Shown here: positions 11,001-20,416 of the stretch, piece by piece
Layout: the number at the start of each line of letters is the position of its first letter
Numbering within the stretch: the first letter of the stretch is position 1
Assembly (NCBI RefSeq): GCF_001949145.1
Contig: NW_019091495.1
Span: forward strand, 1,227,979 to 1,266,336
DNA from: Acanthaster planci
Lineage: Eukaryota > Echinodermata > Asteroidea > Valvatida > Acanthasteridae
Reading direction: 5' to 3'
DNA length: 38,358 bases
The notes under the pieces: generated by a model
The model's database searches: none
What the model saw: the letters and a program-made list of their open reading frames with translations, nothing else
Told to the model about the DNA's origin: nothing
Program-made: the position numbers and the translations under genes

Positions 11001-14000
11001 ACAGAATGATAGCAAAATACATGTACCTGTACATGTACCATATCGGTAGGTCTCAGTTCATTCAAATATTTCACTATTCGAATATTTGACCTTCAATTCA
11101 AATGAGTATCCAACTATTCGGTCATACTGACAGGCAGATATCTCAATAATGCACACAATTGTACATCTTAATCACTATAATCCTATAATTTCTCACGTCA
11201 AGGAGTACAGTGTATCTTTAGCCATGATTTAGCAGATTTAAGAGATGCACATTATTTCTTGCCTCATTGAAAATTTCTATTCCTTTTCAATTTTGTAATG
11301 AATACTTCATTTTTTGAATCATTGTAAGATTTCTGTCACTTTTCATCTGCATCTGCTTGAAACAAGCCTCCATTTATAATGCAACTTTTCTCCTTTAAAT
11401 CCAGAAAATATTCTCCATTCCTTTTCCTAAATTTTGCATTCAAATATTTAAATTCAGAAAATAATATTCCAATATTCGATAATCGACAGAAATATTCTAT
11501 AATTGATAGAATATTCGGATATTCGGCACAGCCCTACATACCGGAACCATAAGGAAGGTTTGTGAAACTGTATCATTTGGTATTGAGAATAGCACACTAA
11601 GTTGAGTTGGTACTTGGTGTACATGTACAGTACAGGTTGCTACAACGTAGAGTACATGTTGGATTAAACTGCATACGAATACATTGTACATGTACGGTAT
11701 CAAAATGTTGAAAAGCAAGGGGAGAAATCTGATCACTGGAGGCGGGAAACATTCCAAAAGCAATTTATCAATGGAATCGGGCAACAAGAATTTTCATTCT
11801 GAAGAACATCTCAGCGCCTTGTATATGTACATGTACATTAGGTTAAAAAGGAGATACTGGTATGTTTTTGAAGTTTTTCGGGAATGTGTCCAATTTAAAT
11901 GAAAAAAAAAAAGGTTTAATAACTTAAATGCACATTAACCTGTAAATGTCCCGATATCATACAATGAACAGGAAGGACCATCTGCCTCCTCTGTTCCTTG
12001 GTATTCCTGTGTTTTAATGAATCCACCATACACGTACACGTACAGCCCCTCCCCACTGTGATCTGTCATTTCCTCATGTCAAGGTATTTACAGTTCCTGG
12101 TACGATGCATCAGCTAGATTAAAACTGCAAGCCGCTGAGCTGACGTAATTGAAGGTACATTAACACATGTCACGTTAATTAATTAACATCACAAACACCG
12201 CACATGTGCAGTGTAGGACGATCCACGGCAAACCTGAGTGTATTCCAAATGAAGTGCACCATTATTGGCAAACAACACACAGTGGTACGTACATTATACA
12301 ATTAGCATAATTTCCTCCAATTATTGCATTTTTAACAGATGCAGGTTTCAGTGCAGAAAACAGGAACAAAACAGGATCTAACAGACCTGTGTTTTGCTGA
12401 AAATAGGATTGAAACATGTTTTAATTCCATTTGGGGGTGCCAAAAAAACCAGTTTTCAATAGGAATAAAACAGGTATTTGTTCAGAAATTTTGACAAGGG
12501 TACATGTATATTGTACGTGTACACATGTATACATGGCAGAGCCAGAAATGTTTATGTTATTAAGTACACGTTTTTACATCGAAGTAGTTCCCCTTTAAAA
12601 ATGTTTAACTTTAGTTTAGAGTTCTTGATTTTTTCTAGTAGTGTACCCCCCTGTTTATTTGTTTAAGCCCTAGCTTCCCCCATATAGAATTACCACATGG
12701 TCTGGTCACACTCAGTGTAGCAGATCAGCAGAGACCAAACACCTTCACATGTACCTATGTATTGTTCCTCCTAACTGGAGTGTGGTTTTCTGCTTGAGTC
12801 CTATTCTGCTAGAAGTCAGTGATTGAAGTCGGAGTGTAAACTCATAAGGTCCATTTTACGCACTGTGTTGGGTTTGGGTTTTGAGTCTTTTAAAGTCTTA
12901 GTCTTTGGGTGTTTTTAGTCCTTGAGTCCCTTTGGTTTTTTTGCATTTTTCCTGTACTTTTTCATTAATAAATTATTTTTTTGCAGTCAAATATTGGTGT
13001 CTGAGTCCTTATTAATTCAGTTTCCTGCGACTTTTCCTTCAAAGATCCTTGGCTTAGTTAGAGTTTTTGTTGTTTTGCTAATTCCCCATAGCGTGCCATT
13101 TTTCCCTGTTACATATACATGTACATGAACGCAGACAAGATTCTGATTGTCACTTGTATGACAGCAGATATTCATAAACTTTGGCTACAATCGATCCTGA
13201 AAAAAAAGAACAAAATTGTATTTAGCACCACGCACAAAAATTCTGACCCCAAGGGCTCCAAGAACATGTCCAAGCAATGTGAAGAATACATATCACCACC
13301 GGTAGCTTTTGTTGTATTTAATAATAATTATTTTGTGGGAATTTGGAGGAAGTCTTTGACATTAAAATTGTTGACCTGTCTGTGGTTGAATACATACCCA
13401 ATATACGAAAGCAAGCAGGAATCTATCTGTACAGTTCATTGTACAATGTATTGTGCATTGCGATTAAATTTATTATTGAACACATTATAGCATACCACAT
13501 GTACATGTAGCATACCACCTGACACTTTGTCTGTATACATGTACATGTACGTCGTTTCCGACAGAAGCAACTGATGCAGAACAATTTCATTCATTTGGAC
13601 CATTCATAATGAGCATCACGTACCATACCTCTAATTTGTCTCATCTGGTCTTTATCTTGATGACTATAGCTGATCATGATGTCTGTAGGCTCCATGCTGA
13701 TCGTTCGACTAGGTCGTCTGCTCCCCGTCCCTGAGCCCTTATCAACAGCCTCCTCCAGGGATGTACAATTCTCTTTCACGGGATCTGCCTTCTCAGTTCC
13801 CTGGTTCTCGATACCAGTGTCAGTGCTTTGATGCTTCATGGCAACTTCACTGGTATCCAGACGCTGCGTAGACTCCTGACCCCCGTGTCCTACATGTATC
13901 TCCTCTGTCTGGGATTCTGAATGTGAGTGTGGCCGATATTTTTCGGTTGGTTCTTTGTCTTTCTCACCGAGGTGGCCTGGTGCACTGCTCGGTCGGGTCT

Positions 14001-14034
14001 TCTTGTGTCGGTGCTTGCTACTGGCCGTTCCCAT
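5049..14034 (-). CDS. TIR - EF-hand-like - HEAT-repeat protein, full paralogue (519 aa, nine coding exons)
   Basis: Coding exons on the minus strand: 14034-13629, 10828-10725, 9397-9252, 8852-8731, 8173-8035, 7322-7180, 6626-6507, 6006-5766, 5187-5049. All introns are GT..AG, phases agree at every join, and the sum is 1,560 nt including TAG. The start has the context ACCATGG. Residues 1-116 are polar and probably disordered; they begin MGTASSKH, an N-myristoylation consensus, followed by basic residues. Residues 117-222 form a TIR domain: DIMISYSHQD (strand A), VWVDEVGLKAG (strand B and BB-loop, 145-155) and CRDELALAY with Glu189 at the position of the catalytic Glu of SARM1 and plant TIR NADases. 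Residues 223-393 are a helical linker with one EF-hand-like loop (Asp340, Asp342, Asp344, Gly345, Thr348; position 12 is His351, not Glu). Residues about 380-519 are about four HEAT repeats (STVRIDAI, ENVRAVAALSLA, RLVRESGCLALG, SNVREAAQIAL). Inferred role: membrane-tethered TIR signalling or NAD-consuming protein gated by the HEAT block or by calcium. Substrate and partners are unknown, and I know no standard name for this architecture. Confidence 0.92.
5380..5615. repeat. Degenerate minisatellite in the last intron of the minus TIR-HEAT gene
   Basis: Irregular short repeats of the type GTGGTGGACTTGTGGATTTG, with units of roughly 9-18 bp, fill most of the intron between exons 8 and 9. They create open frames on both strands that should not be taken for genes. 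Confidence 0.75.
9499..10212. mobile_element. MITE-like element with GATATC-rich inverted ends
   Basis: The left end GGCACCATCAATATCG (from about 9511) and the right end read in reverse, GCACCATCGATATATCGAT (to about 10202), are imperfect inverted repeats. Both are rich in ATCGATAT and lie just inside ACATGTAC runs. The interior of about 650 bp has no long frame. The element lies inside intron 2 of the minus-strand TIR-HEAT gene. A clear target-site duplication was not found, so the exact borders are uncertain. Confidence 0.5.
11047..11536. mobile_element. hAT-like MITE with 8-bp target-site duplication
   Basis: The right end read in reverse begins TAGGGCTGTGCCGAATATCC, and the left end is TAGGTCTCAGTTCATTCAAA. 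Both run into AATATTCGAAT-type repeats that can fold on one another. The flanks are CATATCGG (11039-11046) and CATACCGG (11537-11544), 7 of 8 matching. An 8-bp duplication and a TAGGG-type terminus are hallmarks of hAT-superfamily elements. It is non-autonomous (490 bp, no transposase) and sits in intron 1 of the minus-strand TIR-HEAT gene. Confidence 0.7.
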
Positions 14035-14091
14035 GGTAACTATAATTCACTCAAGTAGGTAAAGAGCACTTTCTGTTGCCTCTCTTTACAT
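14035..14091 (-). promoter_or_regulatory. 5' UTR part of TIR-HEAT exon, preceded by a splice acceptor
   Basis: On the minus strand TTTTCTGTTTACAG ends at 14092, a good 3' splice site, 57 nt before the start codon. This implies at least one upstream non-coding exon, not located here. The exon would begin ATGTAA, that is, a start codon followed at once by a stop. Such a minimal upstream open reading frame usually lowers translation of the main frame. Confidence 0.45.
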
Positions 14092-17000
14092 CTGTAAACA
14101 GAAAACTAAAATATGATATGACAAATTTATGTGCTATTAAAAGGACAGTTTAATTTGTACATGTATATCTATACATATACATATTTATACAAGTATATTT
14201 ACATGTATGCATGTACACAGTAGACACACATACACTGTATACTACAATGCATGGACCATGCCAACTGAACGAGCACCTTACAGCTGAAATAAAATATAAT
14301 TGCCATTAAATGTACGTGTACGTCACATCACCTACATACATTGTACATGTAGCTCACACACTGATACAACCTACCTCCATGGTTCAATGAATTTAGACTG
14401 TAATGAGTCACACTCACACACAGACACTTACACAACACCTGTACATTTCCACTCAATTCAGATAACTGATACATGTACACAAACAAGAACACAATTATCA
14501 CACATTTTCTAACATTTCTATTTTTGCACATTGCAACTGCTTAATATCTGTCCTTGTATCCTACGCAGCCAGACATTAGACACAGAGACTTAGCTTTGTC
14601 AATCGTTATGAAAGCTCCCTTTATTTGGGAGGGAAGAGTTGAAAAGAATTTGGAAAATTCATGGCCATTGCACAATTGTACAGGTACATGTACATTTTGT
14701 TGCATGATCAAACTTCAAAGTCCGACCTTTCCACCCTCTGCATATACAAAAATACTAGTAGTAGAAAGAAAGGGTGACTTCACAAAGTTTCACACCCTAC
14801 ATGTATGTGTGTAGAATTAAACAGGGTTGCCATACGTGTACATGTACAACTTGTATATGTAATACCCTAACTCTGTCTTCCATGTACATCTCTCTAAAAA
14901 ATGGAATTCAAATTCTTCGGACACCAGTTGTATGGGTTTCAAATTGTGGAAACTTTTAAAATGCATTGAAATCTTCACCATACTCAAAATGCATTTAAAA
15001 AGTTTCCATAATGTGAAAACCATACTACCGGTAACTGCAGAACTTCAAATCTAGAGAGATCAATGTACATCATACATGAATGACAGGGATAGAATAACTA
15101 TGTTTAATTCCACTATACTGTGTAATCCTACCTGTCATTTGTTTCAGAGCAATGATGTACACATGTACATGTATGTACCGTCAACTTGAAATCCCCAAGG
15201 TTGACTTACTGGCACAGACAGACTTTGCTCTGGTACATATTGCATGAGTTTTAGACTGTTATCACAATGATGTAACTTTACCAAGTATGGATGTTTATTA
15301 ACCACAAATATTTAAAGGTCTACTTAACAACAGCTGTGGCAGACCACATATACATGTAACATACTTCAACTTGAACCCTAACACTCCTCAGTCCTCCAAC
15401 AGGTGAAGGATCGAGGAGGGTTAGGGTTAATTGAATGTACTCACATGTACGGTGTATTACTGGAAAAGAAGTATAGTACTACAAAATTCCATTACAGAAT
15501 TTGATTGAGACTGAGTCGGTAATGGCCACCCATTCCATAAGGAGTATTTCTCATTTTCTAAATGAAGCTAACCTTATAAATGTTCCACATAAAGTGCAGT
15601 TACAACTATAGGTAATGTACAAGTAGCAGTACATTAGTTGGAGCTACTCATGCATACAAGTACAGTGTACATGTACATTTCTGTCTAAATGTAAGGGTTG
15701 AATTCAGATGGATTTGAGTGTAATCATCACTGATCATGGTGATGGGGGATGTAGGGTGAACCTAGTGTTACACCGATGAACTAATGGGTAATCTGGAAAA
15801 CTGGCCCAATTCCAACAAAATACAAAGTATCCGGACAGGCAAAGGATGAAATGTCACTAGGAGATTATTTTGCTACTGTAAGACAAAAAATCTCACCGGA
15901 TTAACAAAACAAACCTGTAGAGATCTCAGGACTTTTAAAAGAAAGTCATGGATCTTGACAATTTACAACCAAATAAAGACAACTTAATAAACCACCAATC
16001 AAGTCTGAAGAAAAAACATGAAGTTATCAACCATAACATACATGTATCTACATGTATACATGTATGTGTACATGTAATATGAGTTAAAACTAACATAAGT
16101 GTACAAAAGATCTTTGACTTCAGAGCACAAGCTGAAGTAACAACTACATGTACAGTACCACTCTGATTGAAAACGGCGAAATATAAAACCTACAGATGCA
16201 CATGAACATGCTCCATCATCCACAGTATTTAAGCAATAGGAATCCTCAACATTTTAATATCTGCATAATGTCCATTTTCATTGTATCAAACTGAGTGACA
16301 CATCATCAACACAAAGAGTTCAAATTCCTCAATCTCAAACTCCAAAGTAACTCCAGAGACCTGTGACTCATTTTTACCGAGTGGGTCACATTTAGGTTTG
16401 AAGTACAGAATTAACCCATTACATTTTTCATGTGGAATTTCATCAGTAACGATATGCATTAAAATTCAACTGGAAATTTCCATTGTCACTCTATGTCTTT
16501 CTACTACATGTATTTCGAGATTTTCACTTACACAGACTAATATTGGTTATAATCACACTGTTGCTTCATGCATTTTTAGGAGATGAGGCCACATGCATGT
16601 TACAGCATGTCTTGAGCTTACATGTAGCTGATGCACAACTTTTATACCATAGACCATCAATTTTCTGTGAGGTACCGTACACGTAAGCATGGCAGGAATG
16701 TTTTGTTATCATCAAATATTAGTTACATGTACATGTAGCTTAAATTCCAATGCGTACTGTTCCATACTTGTCCTCCCTGGGCTTATAAATGCTCTGCATT
16801 CCATATAAAGTGTAGGCCCTAATGACATACATATCAGACTATGAAAACAGTAGTCTCGTATTTTTTTATTCAAAATCATTAGGCCGTTGTAAACTGGGCA
16901 GATGGTGTGTTTTACCTTGAGTTGATGGTGTCTGATGTCTGCATATAATTACATGTACCTTGAGTACATGTAACTTCATCCAAAACGAAAAGACGCTAAC

Positions 17001-17236
17001 TTGATATTCCTACAATGTACATTATACAATGTAATTGTGAATTTCTAGATGTTGTTTTGGGGCTTGAAATAATAAAGTGTCTCCCGCTCAATCTACAAAC
17101 TTGTACACATTCAGAAAAATGTTGGGTTCTTTTACATGTAGTTGTAGAACTAAATATAGAAGGCAGTGTGAAGATACATGTACTTCTGGAGCCAACATAC
17201 ACGTACATGTAGTTTGAGTGACTGGGACCAATTGCC
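14092..17236. other. Non-coding spacer between the two divergent TIR-HEAT genes (part 1)
   Basis: Rich in ACATGTACATGT palindromes (for example near 14,160, 14,345, 15,165, 15,670, 16,040-16,075 and 16,725). A 16-bp hairpin arm pair built on AACCCTAAC/GTTAGGGTT lies at 15,374-15,428. No exon with convincing coding character was found. Promoters and 5' exons of the flanking genes should lie somewhere in this interval. Confidence 0.5.
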
Positions 17237-17740
17237 TTCGAGGAGGAACCCCATGGAGCTACACTCAAAACGTCAAAGATTCGACCATTGCTCTAATATT
17301 CGTCATCTGCCTGGGATCCCCACTTGGTGTCTGACATTCAGTGTCTCAAACAGATCCAAAGATAAGCTGCTAGATTCATTTCCAACAACTATAGTAGAGC
17401 TACTGGCACTGTGACAAACATACTGAAGGAACTTGGCTGGTCATCCCTTCAGATACAATGTAAAACCATGGTAAAACCAACAGGTTATACATGATGTTCA
17501 AGATAATCAATAAGTTGGTCGATCTTCAGTCCGATCATGCTGATGGTACATGTACATGTAGATCCTCACTCCAAATGTTAGAATCTCCACGGGTCACACC
17601 AAAAAATTGCAAATCCGTTCTCATACCAAGGTTTTCAACAATACCTTCTTCCCCAGAACAGATTGGAACAACATGCCACAATCTGTGGAGTGTGGTCAAT
17701 GCAACATCCCTGTCAGCATTTAAGGAGGTAGTCGGGTAAT
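17237..17740 (+). pseudogene. Dead non-LTR retrotransposon, reverse-transcriptase C-terminal fragment
   Basis: Across shifting frames the plus strand reads LRRNP..., then SSAWDPHLVSDIQCLKQIQR, a stop, AARFISNNYS, then TNILKELGWSSLQ, and finally MMFKIINKLVDL with NATSLSAFKEVV at the end. These are in the right order and spacing for the thumb/C-terminal part of reverse transcriptases of CR1/jockey-like LINEs (family patterns SSVWDP, RRAARFV.N.Y, LGW..L..RR, MMYKI..GLV, SL..FK). Stops and at least two frameshifts show that it is inactive. It is 5'-truncated, as usual for LINE copies. Confidence 0.75.
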
Positions 17741-18622
17741 ATTTTCATTGCACATGTTGAAGGGTTGTTTTAAATTGGCGTCAATCTCCCCATCACGAAG
17801 TGTTAACCTAGTAATAGTTGGTGTGATATGTGTCCCCTGGATGCTTGGCCGACTATACCATACAGAAAGATTAGATGTTGTACATGTGCACTGTTGGCCA
17901 ACGCCGTTGGCTCACTCGATCATATGCACTCGATCGTCATCTGACACTTAGCACCTGTCTGCTTAATAATTTACCATATCAAGGACGAGGAATAAGCCTG
18001 CATACCGGTATCTTCGATATTCTTTACTTACCGTCTACTTTCTAGCGCTGTTTGCACTGCTGAACCTGATGACTCTTTAACTCAAAACGCCTTGTGAGCT
18101 CCTGGAAAACCCAAAACAGTTGACTTCCGCTTTCATGGCTTTGCGATCACAATATCAGGTACGGTGTAGATGTACATCCCTTCAAGGCCAACCCGCCGCG
18201 CCGTTGAACAGGTTGTAAATCAATCATCACTACAGGACAGGTAATCTTTGGTAGAGTCTGGATACATGGCTTTGATTTCTTTATCTTTCCCTGTGTTGGG
18301 CCGCGCGTTCATAAGTCGGTGACACGGGGTACCAAACAAGTTGCAGTAAATTCGGGATAAAAGCAAAATCAACGGGGTCCCACTTTCTATGCTGAAATCA
18401 GATGAACGAATGTGAGATTGTGGACTCTAAGATTGTGAGTATGAAGTTATACCTTGATCTGCCGGGAAAAGTGTTTTTGATCGGCTCCTCTGATCTTAAG
18501 GTGCCGATTTGAAAATGATGGGATGCCGTTGAAATTTGCATGGCTCATGCACTATACTTATACTATTCTAGTATTACTAGAATGGCATTTATGGCCGGCT
18601 CACTTAGCCCCACACGTAGGGA
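17741..18622. other. Non-coding spacer (part 2), somewhat more GC-rich at 18,000-18,500
   Basis: No coding exon was recognised. The local rise in GC and the position between divergent genes make 18,000-18,500 a fair place to look for a promoter or 5' exon, but nothing in the sequence proves it. Confidence 0.35.
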
Positions 18623-18630
18623 TGTAGTGG

Positions 18631-18698
18631 CTCTTATCTGTCGCCACCACCCCCTAAGACATGCCTTGAAGTAGGGCTGTGGTGGCGACAGATAAGAG
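18631..18698. repeat. Perfect 20-bp hairpin
   Basis: CTCTTATCTGTCGCCACCAC (18631-18650) is exactly reverse-complemented at 18679-18698, with a 28-bp loop. It stands next to the 54-bp tandem repeat and shares its AGCCC/GGGCT motifs, so both probably belong to one repeat family. Confidence 0.75.
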
Positions 18699-18722
18699 AC
18701 AGATTGTAAGAGAGAGCTAGCA

Positions 18723-18829
18723 CAGCCCTATATGTGGGGCTAGGCCCAACGGGCGGGACGAAAATACCTGCTACCACAGCCCTATGTGTGGGGCTAGGCC
18801 CACCGGGCGGGACGAATATACCGGTACAT
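18723..18829. repeat. Two-copy 54-bp GC-rich tandem repeat
   Basis: Units at 18723-18776 and 18777-18829 share CAGCCCTATRTGTGGGGCTA and GGCCCAMCGGGCGGGACGAA with few differences. The GC content is clearly above that of the surroundings. Confidence 0.8.
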
Positions 18830-20355
18830 ACTGTACATGTACATGTTAGCCCCACTAGTAGTGTGGCACTGACTCTCACTCCCGATCCATCCTTGGGCTA
18901 CATACATGTACATGTATACTTATCAGACTTGTCTGAAGAAACCCAATAATCTGGCTTCCGAATTTTCTCAGCAAAGTTTCACTTCTTTTGGGCATGTCAT
19001 TCACTTTCTGATGGCTGTTATAATATTTTAAGGGAAAATTAGTGTTCTCTGTATATGGAACTCTTTCCAAACAAGTTATTATTGTGAACAAATTACATGT
19101 ACAGTACATGTACATGTATTTCATTAAACTACATGGAATCATTCTGTCAGTTTTTATTAAATTAGCCCAAGGTTTTTTTTTCTAATTTTCTTTTTCCATC
19201 GTAGGAATTATGTCCCTTTGATTGGAAATTTAACGCAATGTGCGTGCATTTAAATAAGGTACCCCACAGTTCCGGGGGTACTTTAATACGCACAACACAC
19301 ATGTATGTACGTGTATGCATTTTACTGAAAGTACCAAACATATTCACCCAACATGCCCTTTGAGCCCAGTTTGAAATCTTCTCCAGCCTCTCTGGGAAAT
19401 GTTCTGTACATTTATTTAGCTATCACAATTCTCCAGTGTTATATGGTTGTACATGGAAATGCTTGTGTCCTTGAAACAGTCCTTCAGACAATTTCATGTT
19501 ATTACAGACAGACAGACTTGACTTGTTTTCAATGCAAAATTTACAAGGTGAGGTAGAATTTTCTCCACTGATGAGAAGGATGCCTCTATACATGTACACA
19601 GCGAGAATAGGCCTTTTTACAAGTCTTGGGGTTGATGCAGAATTGACATGGTGTTGAAACCGTACGTGTTTGTACATGTAGCATTTCACAATCGATAATG
19701 CTCAACTACACGCCAACCCTGCATATTGACCTTAAAACTGAATTTTTCCCCTGCTTCAAACCAGGATTTGGCATTTTAACCTTGAATGAGACTTTGCAAC
19801 TGGACTGAAGCTCCCCAGTCGATGTTCAAAGTGGTTTTGTGAAACGAGCAGGTTAGGGTTCTCTTCTGGTAGGGCATTGCAGAACTTTCTACTTGTTATT
19901 GGATTCAGTTACAAGTTGGTCTATGACATGCATACCACTATGGCAAATGAAATATCATTTAAACCCTCTGCACAGTGTGTACATGTATGTACAGAACATG
20001 TTAAATTGAGGATGTACATTAAAGTTTTTTTCTCTTATTTCCCTTTACAGTTTTGTCATTTTGGCAAGCCTTGAGAAATTAGAGCATTTAGAGGGATGAT
20101 GAAATGGACAAATTGTGGGATGTCGGGATGATGAGGAAATTTACACAAATGGCACCATGGTTGAATTGTTGAAAGTAAATTGTTCAAGCTCATCTAGAGT
20201 AAAGTTGGTTTTGCCTTGGAATGAAATAACCTCATCAAAGTCAAAACATTTGTGAAAAGACATGAGGATGAATGTGATGTCAAAAAAGTTACAGTTGTAA
20301 AATTGCAGCTGGAGTGTTATTTGTGTTTTTATTTATTTTATTGTAAATTCAACAG
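18830..20355. other. Non-coding spacer upstream of the plus-strand TIR-HEAT gene
   Basis: No exon was recognised. It contains ACATGTACATGT runs near 18,905 and 19,100. A pyrimidine-rich tract ending TTCAACAG at 20,355 is a plausible splice acceptor for the first recognised TIR exon, which would put a further 5' exon in or beyond this stretch. Confidence 0.45.
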
Positions 20356-20416
20356 CTCCACAGTGACTAGCAATAGAAGATTGATACTACACAGCTACCT
20401 TAAGGAAGACAGCATC

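Noticed and set aside
15374-15428. AACCCTAAC / GTTAGGGTT as interstitial telomere repeat
   Set aside because: Only one unit on each side of a hairpin; not a telomeric array.
18135-18158. ATGGCTTTGCGATCACAATATCAG followed by GTACGG as a first coding exon
   Set aside because: Only eight codons, and no downstream exon in a matching phase was found; judged chance.
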